This document shows, piece by piece, positions 16,313 through 23,918 of a DNA stretch of 64,000 nucleotides. The notes under the pieces were generated by a model. It did not search any database and was not told the origin of the DNA. It saw only the letters and a list, made by a program, of their open reading frames with translations. Position 1 is the stretch's first letter. Every line of letters begins with the position of its first letter. Origin of the DNA: Pseudomonas sp. GD04019 (GTDB lineage Bacteria > Pseudomonadota > Gammaproteobacteria > Pseudomonadales > Pseudomonadaceae); contig NZ_JAOEEA010000007.1 of assembly GCF_029837695.1 (NCBI RefSeq), positions 124,001 through 188,000 on the forward strand. The letters run 5' to 3'. Position numbers and translations under genes: made by a program.

Positions 16313-16867
16313 ATGGCTCACTTGTCGAACGTCGAATTCCAGGCACTGCGCATCGCCGTGCTGACCATCAGCGATACGCGAACGCTGGCCACGGACGGCT
16401 CGGGGCAGACGCTGATCGACGCCCTCGAAGGCGCCGGCCATGCACTGTACGAGCGGGCGCTGGTGCCGGACGACATCTGGCAGATACGTGCGCGTCTTTG
16501 TGCCTGGATCGCCGATCCGCTGGTGCAGGTGGTGCTGCTCACCGGCGGCACCGGCTTCACCGCCCGTGACAACACACCCCAGGCCGTGGCGCCGCTGCTG
16601 GACAAGACGGTGGATGGCTTCGGCGAGCTGTTCCGCCAGGTCTCGTTGCAGGAGATCGGCACGTCCACCGTGCAGTCGCGTGCACTGGCAGGCATCAGCA
16701 ACGGCACCCTGGTGTGCTGCCTGCCCGGCTCGCCGGGCGCCTGCTGCACCGCCTGGAGCGGCATCCTGGCCGAGCAGCTGGACAGCCGCACCCGCCCCTG
16801 CAACTTCGTGCCGCATCTGAAGCGCCTGCCGGAGCAACCGGTGGCGCTGTGTGGGGGCCGCTTATGA
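16313..16867 (+). CDS. moaB: Molybdenum cofactor biosynthesis protein MoaB
   Basis: MoaB/Mog fold protein that adenylylates molybdopterin before metal insertion by MoeA, or a relative of that enzyme. It has 184 residues. Core motifs are AVLTISDTRTLATDGSGQTL near the N-terminus and VVLLTGGTGFTARDNTPQAV in the middle (the GGTG binding loop and Asp-Asn-Thr), followed by TVDGFGELFRQVSLQEIGTS and CLPGSPGACCTAW. The moeA ATG overlaps its stop (ATGA), so the two are coupled. An ANR/DNR box lies about 100 bases upstream. Confidence 0.95.
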   Translation: MAHLSNVEFQALRIAVLTISDTRTLATDGSGQTLIDALEGAGHALYERALVPDDIWQIRARLCAWIADPLVQVVLLTGGTGFTARDNTPQAVAPLLDKTVDGFGELFRQVSLQEIGTSTVQSRALAGISNGTLVCCLPGSPGACCTAWSGILAEQLDSRTRPCNFVPHLKRLPEQPVALCGGRL

Positions 16868-18096
16868 GCGCCTGCGATTGCGGCCACGGCGAGCTACGGC
16901 CGGTGGATGAGGCCATAGCCGCTCTGCTGGAACTGGCGCCCAGCCCACCCGCGGCCGAATGGGTGCCCCTGGCCGAGGCGCTTGGCCGCACGCTGGCCGA
17001 GCCGGTGCATGCGTTGCGGCCGATGCCGGCCTGGGACAACAGCGCCATGGACGGCTACGCCCTCCGTGCCGCCGACCTGCCCGAGCAGGGCGGCTGCCTG
17101 CCGCTGGCCGGGCGCATAGCCGCCGGTGACTCGGTGCAGGCGCTGCTGCCGGAGGGGCATGCGGTGCGCATCTTCACCGGCGCGCCGCTGCCGCGGGGGG
17201 CGGACAGCGTGGTGCCGCAGGAACAGGCGCGCGTCGAGGGCGACAGGGTCTGGCTGCCGCCCTGCAAGGCCGGCGACCATGTGCGCCGGTGTGGCGAGGA
17301 GTGCGAGCGTGGTGAGCGCATCCTCGAATCCGGCAAGCTGTTGCGCGCCCAGGAACTGGGCTTGCTCGCCAGCCTGGGCGTGCCCGAGGTGGCTGCCCGT
17401 CGACGCCTGCGCGTGGGCCTGCTGAGCAGTGGCAACGAACTGCGCGAGCCTGGCGAGATCCTTCTGCCCGGGCAAATCTACAACGCCAACCGTTACAGCC
17501 TGGGCGGCGTGCTGCGTGGCCTGGGGCTGGAGGTGGACGACTGCGGCGTGCTGATCGACGACCTGGCCACCAGCCGCGATGCGCTCAGCCTGGCAGCCTC
17601 GGAGTGGGACGTGCTGATCACCTCCGGCGGCGTGTCGGTGGGCGAAGAGGATCATCTCAAGCAGGCCGTGCGCGAATTGGGCGAGCTGCACCTGTGGCGC
17701 CTGGCGATCCAACCCGGCAAGCCATTCGCCTTCGGCCAGGTCTGTGGCACGCCATGGATCGGCCTGCCCGGCAACCCGGTGGCGGCGCTGATCACCGCGC
17801 TGGTGGTGGCCCGGCCATTCCTGCTGCGGGCGCAGGGGCGCCGCGACGTGTTGCCGAGAGCCGTGCCGGTAGCGGCGGGGTTCTCCTGGCCCAAGGCCAA
17901 CCCGCGGCGCCAGTACCTGCGCGCGCGTCTGCAACAGGGGGGCTCCGGTCTGCAAGTGATGCCATACGAGAAGCAGGGCTCGGCCATGCTGACCAGCGCC
18001 TGCTGGGCCGACGGGCTGGCGCTGGTCGAGTCCGGGGGCACCCTCGCGGTCGGCGAGCCGGTGGACTTTCTGCCCTTCAGCGAACTCTTCGGCTGA
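16864..18096 (+). CDS. moeA: Molybdopterin molybdenumtransferase MoeA
   Basis: Inserts molybdate into adenylylated molybdopterin to form Mo-molybdopterin. It has 410 residues from the ATG that overlaps the moaB stop. DNSAMDGYA (58-66) is the family signature near the N-terminus. The central MoCF domain has VLITSGGVSVGEEDHLKQAV, and later segments include RLAIQPGKPFAFGQVCGTPW and GLPGNPVAALITALVV. The C-terminal beta-barrel domain IV is present. A slightly Cys/His-rich start (MSACDCGHG) is an extension compared with E. coli MoeA. Confidence 0.96.
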   Translation: MSACDCGHGELRPVDEAIAALLELAPSPPAAEWVPLAEALGRTLAEPVHALRPMPAWDNSAMDGYALRAADLPEQGGCLPLAGRIAAGDSVQALLPEGHAVRIFTGAPLPRGADSVVPQEQARVEGDRVWLPPCKAGDHVRRCGEECERGERILESGKLLRAQELGLLASLGVPEVAARRRLRVGLLSSGNELREPGEILLPGQIYNANRYSLGGVLRGLGLEVDDCGVLIDDLATSRDALSLAASEWDVLITSGGVSVGEEDHLKQAVRELGELHLWRLAIQPGKPFAFGQVCGTPWIGLPGNPVAALITALVVARPFLLRAQGRRDVLPRAVPVAAGFSWPKANPRRQYLRARLQQGGSGLQVMPYEKQGSAMLTSACWADGLALVESGGTLAVGEPVDFLPFSELFG

Positions 18097-18115
18097 GGGC
18101 GCGCTCCGCGGCGGC

Positions 18116-18129
18116 TTGACCGCAGTCAA
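18116..18129. promoter_or_regulatory. ANR/DNR box and promoter of ubiUVT
   Basis: TTGAC-CGCA-GTCAA is a perfect palindrome with all 10 consensus positions. A -41.5 position predicts a start near 18164, and TAGAGT (18151-18156) is a well-placed -10. The ubiU ATG follows 24 bases later. Confidence 0.82.
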
Positions 18130-18187
18130 GGCGTGCAGCGGCCCGCCGCATAGAGTGGCGCGGTGCAGTTGGAGTGAGAGGTCGATC

Positions 18188-19183
18188 ATGCATCTGGTAT
18201 GTCCGGCGGGCAGCCTGCCCGCCCTGAAGGCTGCTCTGCAGCAGGGAGCGGATGCCATCTACGTTGGCTTTCGCGACGACACCAACGCCCGCCATTTCTC
18301 CGGGCTCAACCTCGACGAGCGACAGCTGGAGACCGGCATCCAGCTGATCCACCGGCAGGGCCGCAGGCTTTACGTGGCCGTCAACACCTACGCCCAGCCG
18401 GGGGGCTGGAGCCGCTGGCAACGCGCGGTGGACAAGGCGGCCGAGCTGGGGGTGGACGCGCTGATCGCCGCCGACCCCGGCGTGCTGGCCTATGCCAGTC
18501 GACGTCATCCCGATCTGTGCCTGCACCTCTCGGTGCAAGGCTCGGCCACCAATGCCGCCGCGCTGGCCTTTTACCAGCAGAGCTACAACATCCGCCGTGC
18601 GGTACTGCCGCGGGTACTGTCGCTGGCCCAGGTGCGCCAGTTGGCGGAGAGGACCACGGTGCCGCTGGAGGTGTTCGCCTTCGGCAGCCTCTGCATCATG
18701 GCCGAGGGGCGCTGCCACCTGTCCTCCTACGTCACCGGCGAGTCGCCCAATCTCTGCGGCGTGTGCTCGCCGGCCAAGGACGTGCGCTGGCAGGAGGACG
18801 CCCAGGGGCTCAGCTCGCGCCTCGGCGGCGTGCTGATCGACCGCTACGCCCTCGACGAGCCGGCCGGCTACCCGACCCTGTGCAAAGGGCGCTTCCTGGT
18901 CGGCGACCAGCGCTTCCATGCGCTCGAGGAGCCCACCAGCCTCAACACCCTGGACCTGATTCCGCAACTGGTCGAGATGGGCGTCGCCGCGGTGAAGATC
19001 GAGGGGCGCCAGCGCAGCCCCGCCTATGTCGAGCAGGTGACCCGCGTCTGGCGCGATGCGCTCGACGCCCACGCCCGTGCGCCGCAGCGGTTCCTCGTGC
19101 AGGAGCACTGGCGCAAGGTGCTGGAGGGCCTCTCCGAAGGCAGTCAGACCACGCTCGGCGCCTACCACAGATCCTGGCAGTGA
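18188..19183 (+). CDS. ubiU: Oxygen-independent ubiquinone biosynthesis protein UbiU
   Basis: Peptidase U32-family iron-sulfur protein (formerly YhbU) that, with UbiV and UbiT, hydroxylates the ubiquinone ring without O2. It has 331 residues from the ATG after GTGAGAGG. Cys169, Cys176, Cys193 and Cys232 occupy the same numbered positions as the 4Fe-4S ligands of E. coli UbiU. The N-terminal LVCPAGSLPALKAALQQGAD is typical of U32. The gene starts a three-gene operon (ubiV 7 bases later, ubiT overlapping ubiV). It sits among anaerobic respiration genes behind a perfect ANR/DNR box, which agrees with its need under denitrification. Confidence 0.95.
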   Translation: MHLVCPAGSLPALKAALQQGADAIYVGFRDDTNARHFSGLNLDERQLETGIQLIHRQGRRLYVAVNTYAQPGGWSRWQRAVDKAAELGVDALIAADPGVLAYASRRHPDLCLHLSVQGSATNAAALAFYQQSYNIRRAVLPRVLSLAQVRQLAERTTVPLEVFAFGSLCIMAEGRCHLSSYVTGESPNLCGVCSPAKDVRWQEDAQGLSSRLGGVLIDRYALDEPAGYPTLCKGRFLVGDQRFHALEEPTSLNTLDLIPQLVEMGVAAVKIEGRQRSPAYVEQVTRVWRDALDAHARAPQRFLVQEHWRKVLEGLSEGSQTTLGAYHRSWQ

Positions 19184-19190
19184 GGACGTT

Positions 19191-20078
19191 ATGAAACTGA
19201 GTCTTGGCCCTGTGCTGTTCTACTGGAGCCGCGAGAAACTGGGCAACTTCTACGCCGAGATGGTGGAGCAGCCGCTGGACATCATCTACCTGGGAGAGAC
19301 GGTCTGTTCCAAGCGCCGCGCCATGTCGCTCGACCACTGGCTGGGGCTGGCCCGCGAACTGCGCGAATGCTGCCGTGCCGAACTGGTGCTGTCGGGGCTG
19401 GCGCTGGTGGAGGCCGCCTCCGAACTATCCAGCCTCAAGCGCCTGTGCGAGAACGGCGAGCTGCTGGTGGAGGCCAACGACATGGGCGCCGTGCAGCTGC
19501 TGCGCGAGCGGCGCACACCCTTCGTGGCCGGGCCGGCGCTCAACCTGTACAACGCCCATGCGCTGAGTGAGCTGAGTGATTGCGGCATGTGCCGCTGGGT
19601 GCCGCCGGTGGAGTGTTCCGGCCGCCTGTTGCGCGACTGCCTGAGCCAGCTGGAGCTGCTGGGGCACCCACGCCCGGAGGTGGAGCTGTTCGCCTATGGC
19701 CACCTGCCGCTGGCCTACTCGGCCCGCTGCTTCACCGCGCGTGCCGAGAACCGGCCCAAGGATGACTGCCGCTTCTGCTGTCTCAACTACCCCGAGGGCA
19801 TTGCCCTGCAAAGCCAGGAGCGTCAGCCGCTGTTCACCCTCAACGGCATCCAGACCATGTCCGCCGAGGTCTGCAACCTGCTGCCCGACTATCACCAGCT
19901 GGCCTCTACCGGAGTGGATGTGCTGCGCATCAGCCCGCGCCACGAGGGCACGGCGGAGGTCATCCGCCAGTTCGCCGAGGTGCGCGACGGGGCCTTGCCG
20001 CCCTTGGCCATGGAGGGTTGCAACGGCTACTGGCATGGTCGCCCGGGCATGCTGCGCATCGATGAGGTGAGCCTATGA
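19191..20078 (+). CDS. ubiV: Oxygen-independent ubiquinone biosynthesis protein UbiV
   Basis: Partner of UbiU (formerly YhbV), also a U32-family 4Fe-4S protein. It has 295 residues from the ATG at 19191, 7 bases after the ubiU stop. Cys39 (GETVCSKRRAM), Cys180, Cys193 and Cys196/197 (DDCRFCCLNYPEG) match the cluster ligands described for E. coli UbiV. The last codons overlap the ubiT start (ATGA), so stoichiometric translation is likely. UbiU and UbiV are known to form a heterodimer. Confidence 0.95.
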   Translation: MKLSLGPVLFYWSREKLGNFYAEMVEQPLDIIYLGETVCSKRRAMSLDHWLGLARELRECCRAELVLSGLALVEAASELSSLKRLCENGELLVEANDMGAVQLLRERRTPFVAGPALNLYNAHALSELSDCGMCRWVPPVECSGRLLRDCLSQLELLGHPRPEVELFAYGHLPLAYSARCFTARAENRPKDDCRFCCLNYPEGIALQSQERQPLFTLNGIQTMSAEVCNLLPDYHQLASTGVDVLRISPRHEGTAEVIRQFAEVRDGALPPLAMEGCNGYWHGRPGMLRIDEVSL

Positions 20079-20554
20079 GCCTGGTCCATCTGGCTCTGCG
20101 CATCGGCGAGCCGCTGCTGCCTCTGGGGCGGCATCTGCCTTTCGTCCTGCAGTGCCAGCTGCTGGAGCGGGTGGCCGGTCGGCTGTTCGCCGAACCGCTC
20201 GCCGAGGGCGCCTTCGATCTGTTGCAGGGACGCTGGCTGCGTCTGGAGATCAGCGACCTGGGGCTGGCCTGGTGCCTGACTTGCGAGGGCAAGCGGTTGC
20301 GAGTGGCGCAGCGCAGCGCCAGCGATGTCTGCATTCGCGGGCGCTGGCGCGACTTTCTGTTGCTGGCCAGCCGCCAGGAGGACCCGGATACCCTGTTCTT
20401 CCGGCGTCGCCTGGTGATCGAGGGCGATACCGACCTGGGGCTGGGGATGAAGAATCTGCTCGATGGGCTGGACCCCGAGCAGCTACCGCCACGCTTGTGG
20501 CTGCTGCTGCGGGAGATGGGCGAGGTGGTGCAGAAGGAGGTTACTCGTCACTGA
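20075..20554 (+). CDS. ubiT: SCP2-domain ubiquinone biosynthesis accessory protein UbiT
   Basis: Lipid-binding SCP2-fold protein (formerly YhbT) that replaces UbiJ in the anaerobic ubiquinone pathway. It has 159 residues. Features are a helical N-terminus (LPFVLQCQLLERVAGRLFAE), the SCP2 core with WLRLEISDLGLAWCLTCEG, and the ligand-cavity segment DTLFFRRRLVIEGDTDLGLG ending in the helix MKNLLDGLD. The ATG overlaps the ubiV stop. Its 3' end overlaps the convergent DGC-domain gene by 14 bases, so no terminator separates the two transcripts. Confidence 0.93.
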   Translation: MSLVHLALRIGEPLLPLGRHLPFVLQCQLLERVAGRLFAEPLAEGAFDLLQGRWLRLEISDLGLAWCLTCEGKRLRVAQRSASDVCIRGRWRDFLLLASRQEDPDTLFFRRRLVIEGDTDLGLGMKNLLDGLDPEQLPPRLWLLLREMGEVVQKEVTRH

Positions 20555-20948
20555 CCAGGCGTGGCTGCTGGTAGCGCACCTGCATGCGGTCGCTGGCCAG
20601 CAGTTGCACCACGCCGCGGTAGGCCTCGTCGACCGTCTCGCTGGCGAAATCCTCGCCGTAGCGCTTCTTCAGACCGTATTTGCTGAGAATCAGATGCTGG
20701 CTGGCCTTCACGCCGTACTGGTCCAGGCAGCCGCGTACGCATTGCAGCGGACATCCGTCGATGGCCAGGATCGGTCTGCCGCTGTTGGCCTTGCTGACCA
20801 GCGAGGCCACCCGGCCTCCGACCCCGGCGATGCAGGACATTTCGGCGAGCCCCGCGCGGTCCAGGCGTACGGCCAGGGTGTTGGCCAGTTGGGCGACGTT
20901 GGAGCAGCCGGAGCAGGAATAGACCAGGGGCAGTTTCGGGTCTTGCAT
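20541..20948 (-). CDS. DGC-domain putative zinc-binding protein
   Basis: Small 135-residue protein of the DGC family (putative zinc-binding; function unknown). Four conserved cysteine sites are visible: YSCSGCSNVAQLANTLAVRL at the start, MSCIAGVGG, and the naming motif IDGCPLQCVRGCLDQYGV around 64-81. The gene follows the DNR-type regulator by 29 bases on the same strand and is probably cotranscribed with it. Members are often found near nitrate-respiration genes. Its 3' end overlaps that of ubiT on the other strand. Confidence 0.85.
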   Translation of the reverse strand: MQDPKLPLVYSCSGCSNVAQLANTLAVRLDRAGLAEMSCIAGVGGRVASLVSKANSGRPILAIDGCPLQCVRGCLDQYGVKASQHLILSKYGLKKRYGEDFASETVDEAYRGVVQLLASDRMQVRYQQPRLVSDE

Positions 20949-20977
20949 GGAGGCTTCCTTCCACTAGGGCGATGTGA

Positions 20978-21655
20978 TCAGTCGTGGTAACTGGCCAGGT
21001 TGGGACGGTCCAGCACACGGATAACGCGCCTCTCCATGGCGATCAGGCCGGCGTCGATAAGGCGATGCAGGATGCGTGAGAAGGTTTCTGGCTGAATGCC
21101 CAGCTGAGAGGCGATCAGGCGTTTAGGCACGCTCAGCTGGATCTGCCCGTTGCCCGAATCCTGCTCCTGGCAGAGGTAACGCGCGACCCGACGGCTGGCA
21201 TTGCCCAAGGTCAGGGTGTCTATCTCGTTAAGGCGCTGATTCAGGCGCATGCTCAGGCTGCTCAGCAGCTCCAGGCAGGCCTTGGGCTGTTCTTCCAGCA
21301 GGCGCCGGTAGTGCGGGCCGTCGATGCTGACCAGGCTGCTGCTCTTGAAGGCGCAGGCGGTCACCGGGTAGTAGCGCTCGCTGCCGAACAGCAGGGCCTC
21401 GGCGAAACTCTGGCCAGGTGCCACCACCTCCACCAGCTTCTCCTGGCCTTCCGGCAACACGCGGGTCAGTGTCATCTGACCCTCCAGCAGCAGATAGAAG
21501 CGCTCCGCTTCTTCGCCCTGGTGGAAGAGGGTGGCACCCGCTTCCAGGCGACGGTGGATCGCCAGGCAGCAGATCTCCTGAAAAAGCGGATCCGGCAGGC
21601 GATCAAACAGGTGATGCTGGCGTAGGAACGCCTGTGTCGAGGAATCGGTAAGCAT
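20978..21655 (-). CDS. CRP/FNR-family regulator of the DNR type
   Basis: Transcription factor of 225 residues from the ATG that follows GGAGGTGGACC. It has a cyclic-nucleotide-type sensor domain (HLFDRLPDPLFQEICCLAIH, then GEEAERFYLLLEGQMTLTRV) and a C-terminal winged HTH with LGIQPETFSRILHRLIDAGL. The HTH recognition segment QPETFSRI is as in P. aeruginosa DNR, which binds TTGAC-N4-ATCAA-type sites. It lacks the N-terminal cysteine set for an FNR/ANR-type cluster, so haem-based NO sensing as in DNR is likelier than O2 sensing. It heads an operon with the DGC gene and is a good candidate for control of the boxes found through this window. Confidence 0.88.
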   Translation of the reverse strand: MLTDSSTQAFLRQHHLFDRLPDPLFQEICCLAIHRRLEAGATLFHQGEEAERFYLLLEGQMTLTRVLPEGQEKLVEVVAPGQSFAEALLFGSERYYPVTACAFKSSSLVSIDGPHYRRLLEEQPKACLELLSSLSMRLNQRLNEIDTLTLGNASRRVARYLCQEQDSGNGQIQLSVPKRLIASQLGIQPETFSRILHRLIDAGLIAMERRVIRVLDRPNLASYHD

Positions 21656-21737
21656 GGTCCACCTCCATGTCAGGCATGGTAGGCGGCGGGCTGCGGCCAG
21701 CCCATTCCTCCTAGGCGCTACCTCCAAAGAGAGGGGT

Positions 21738-22478
21738 TCAGGTGCCTATCTCCTCGAGGCGTTGCAGGCTGTGCAGCAGACTGGCGCTGACATGATGCAG
21801 CCAGGCACCGTCCGGGTTGTCGGGCGGCATCTGGTGCAGCTTCTGCAGCTCACCGAGCAGCGGTGCGATATCGGCTCCGTGCTGGGTGAGGCCGCGCAGA
21901 CGGTCGAGGGTCTGTCGACACTGCGCGTGACAGCTGTGCAGTTGCGACGATCGGTCCAGCCCCAGCGCCGCGGGGTGTTCCACGGCCAGCAGGCACAGCG
22001 CTCGCTGGCTGTAAGCGTAGATCCGCCCGCACAGGCTCAGCCACTGCGCCTCGGGGGTGGCCAGTTGGCTCGCCAGCGCCTCGACGACTGCCAGGGAGCG
22101 CTCCAGGACGCGCTCGCCGAGGGCCAACGCGCAGGCGCGCAGGGCGTCGTCATTGGCCGCGTGCAACAGCAGGCTGTAGCCCTGCAGCAAAGGTTGCAGG
22201 TTGTCCGCGCCGGCGCCCAGTTCGAGCAGGCGCTGTTGTGTGCGTTCCAGCGCCACGCGGCTTTCCTGAAGATGCAACCCGGCCCAGCGCTGGTCGCGCA
22301 GCAGGCAGTAGAGCAGGGCATGCTGGCCGAGCGAGGCCTGCCGGTTGGCCAGGTGCAGCGCCCGCAGGCGACGGGCCCGGCTGCCTGCCGGTACCTCGAA
22401 CAGTGGCAGACCGAGCACCAGGAGGGAGAGCAGGCGCGCTGGCAGGGAGGTTCTCCTGCGACTCTTGCCGGCGTTCAC
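21738..22478 (-). CDS. Membrane-anchored PilJ-like (nitrate-sensor-type) domain protein without output domain
   Basis: Protein of 246 residues with one N-terminal hydrophobic helix (about 13-30, LPARLLSLLVLGLPLFEV) and the rest helical, probably periplasmic. Two segments resemble the P-box/PilJ motif (A-G-R-Q-R-M-L-S-Q) of NarX-like and type IV-pilus chemotaxis sensors: HLANRQASLGQHALLYCLL (about 42-60) and LSLCGRIYAYSQRALCLLA (about 147-165). There is no HAMP, kinase or methyl-accepting region. Its start overlaps the porin stop by 4 bases, so it is coupled to the porin, and the DNR-type regulator gene follows. A role in nitrate or nitrite sensing or binding is an inference from this weak motif and from context. 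Confidence 0.55.
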   Translation of the reverse strand: MNAGKSRRRTSLPARLLSLLVLGLPLFEVPAGSRARRLRALHLANRQASLGQHALLYCLLRDQRWAGLHLQESRVALERTQQRLLELGAGADNLQPLLQGYSLLLHAANDDALRACALALGERVLERSLAVVEALASQLATPEAQWLSLCGRIYAYSQRALCLLAVEHPAALGLDRSSQLHSCHAQCRQTLDRLRGLTQHGADIAPLLGELQKLHQMPPDNPDGAWLHHVSASLLHSLQRLEEIGT

Positions 22479-23722
22479 AGGCTGTACTGCAGCTGCAGCC
22501 AGGCCTTGTCCGTATCCACGCTGCGAGCCTCGTCCGCGGAGTCGTAGGTGGCGTACTTGACCAGGCCGACCAGGCCCTTCACCCCGAGAATCGGGTGGGC
22601 GTAGGACAGGTCGATCTCGTCGCCGTAGTCATCGCTGCCCTGCTCGGTGGCGAAGTCGTGGTACCAGGCCTGCAGGGTGCCACCGAACAGCGGTGCGGTG
22701 ACGCCGAAGTAGGCGTCCTCGATGCCGTCGGCCGGAGTGGTGAGGAACACATCCGCCCAGCCCTGGAAGGCATGCTTGGTCGCCAGCGGCGTCTGGAAGG
22801 CGCGGTTGCCGGCGCCACCGTCGCCGCCCAGCACCTCGTAGCCGGCCTTCAGCTGCACGCCCTTGACCGTGTAACCCAGCTCGAGGAGGCGGTACTCGCT
22901 GTCGAGGTCCAGCGGGTTGTCGCCATGGTCCTGCTGCTGGGCGTATTCGAGCACGTAGCTGATGCCGGCGACGGCGCCGTTCAGGCGCAGGCCGGTGGTC
23001 TGGCTGGACAGGCTGCCTTCGGCGGCGGTGGGTGCCACGGCGATGTTGTCGAGGTCCAGCAGGTAGCGGTAGGCGGTGGCCGTCAGCTGCGGCATGAACA
23101 CGTACTGGGCGTTGACCAGGTGGCTGTGGCCGTCGATGTTGGCCGGGTTGGTGGGGTTGTCGTAGCGGCCGTTGTCCGGGCCGAAGACGGTGTTGACCTG
23201 GTCGAGGTAGGCGTAGCTCAGGGTCAGGCCGTCGATGGGCTTGAGCTGAGTCAGGGCGCCGTCGTAGGTCTGCTCGTTCTGCCGCCAGGCCACGCTGCCG
23301 ATGAAGCGCTGGTTGTCCAGATTGATGCGCTGGCGGCCGAGCACGGCGCTGCCGAGCTTGTGGTCGTAGCGCAGCAGGGCCTGGTTGACCTCGCTGCCGT
23401 CCGGGTCGGCGACCACCGCGTATTCGCGCTGGCCGTTGCGGGTGTCGTTGTAGGCGGCGTCGCCCAGGCGGCTGACGTTGTCCACTTCGATCAGGCCGGA
23501 CAGGCCATACCATTTGCCGCTCTGGAAGCCGGCGCGGGTGCGCAGGGTCTGGGCATTGGCGTCGCGCAGGGCGTTCTCCTGGTCGACGTTCTCGAAGCGG
23601 TAGCGGGCGTCGAGGATCGGCTTGCCCTGGGTGAGCAGATCGCTGAACGCGGGATCGGCCGAGGCCGGTGCGGCGAGGCAGAGGAGGGCAAGAGACAACC
23701 ATTGCGGCGAGCGGGATTTCAT
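22475..23722 (-). CDS. Outer-membrane porin, alginate-export-like family
   Basis: Beta-barrel outer-membrane protein of 415 residues. A signal peptide ends near residue 23 (LALLCLAAPASA), and the chain ends in the aromatic strand WLQLQYSL. Alternating amphipathic strands run throughout, for example TLRTRAGFQSGKWYGLSGLI, RYDHKLGSAVLGRQRINLDN and YVLEYAQQQDHGDNPLDLDS. The pattern fits alginate-export/OprE-like barrels found in anaerobic loci; the solute is unknown, with nitrate or nitrite an inference. A perfect ANR/DNR box lies 58 bases upstream. The next gene, a PilJ-like protein, overlaps its stop. Confidence 0.82.
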   Translation of the reverse strand: MKSRSPQWLSLALLCLAAPASADPAFSDLLTQGKPILDARYRFENVDQENALRDANAQTLRTRAGFQSGKWYGLSGLIEVDNVSRLGDAAYNDTRNGQREYAVVADPDGSEVNQALLRYDHKLGSAVLGRQRINLDNQRFIGSVAWRQNEQTYDGALTQLKPIDGLTLSYAYLDQVNTVFGPDNGRYDNPTNPANIDGHSHLVNAQYVFMPQLTATAYRYLLDLDNIAVAPTAAEGSLSSQTTGLRLNGAVAGISYVLEYAQQQDHGDNPLDLDSEYRLLELGYTVKGVQLKAGYEVLGGDGGAGNRAFQTPLATKHAFQGWADVFLTTPADGIEDAYFGVTAPLFGGTLQAWYHDFATEQGSDDYGDEIDLSYAHPILGVKGLVGLVKYATYDSADEARSVDTDKAWLQLQYSL

Positions 23723-23779
23723 GGAGGCAACTCCGTTAAGAAATTACCGCCGACGATAAGCAGGCCCCATACCGCAGCC

Positions 23780-23793
23780 TTGATGCCTATCAA
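23780..23793. promoter_or_regulatory. ANR/DNR box upstream of the porin
   Basis: TTGAT-GCCT-ATCAA matches all 10 consensus positions. On the minus strand a start near 23745 is predicted, with TATCGT (23753-23758) as the -10; the porin ATG follows at 23722. Confidence 0.8.
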
Positions 23794-23826
23794 GTTCACC
23801 GCGCAGTGGACGGCATTTTGCCGTTC

Positions 23827-23840
23827 TTGATTTTGGTCAG
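23827..23840. promoter_or_regulatory. ANR/DNR-like box upstream of modA
   Basis: TTGAT-TTTG-GTCAG matches 9 of 10 positions. At -41.5 it predicts a start near 23875, with TAGCGT (23863-23868) as a well-placed -10. Confidence 0.58.
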
Positions 23841-23865
23841 TTTCGTCCCGAGGGTCGTTGGGTAG

Positions 23866-23889
23866 CGTGATATCCAACCCTATATTGCG
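23866..23889. promoter_or_regulatory. ModE operator upstream of modA
   Basis: CGTGATAT-N8-ATATTGCG: two 8-base half-sites with an 8-base spacer, the layout of the E. coli modA operator (CGTTATAT-N8-ACATAACG as I recall it). It overlaps the predicted -10 and start of modA, so a ModE-molybdate complex would block transcription. Confidence 0.68.
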
Positions 23890-23918
23890 CCCCTGGCGCA
23901 GGCTCTCTGGAGAACTTC

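Noticed and set aside
21718..21737. NarL heptamers in TACCTCCAAAGAGAGG upstream of the DNR-type gene
   Set aside because: Each half has a mismatch at a conserved position; the same TACCTCCAAAGAG near narX is mostly the ribosome site.
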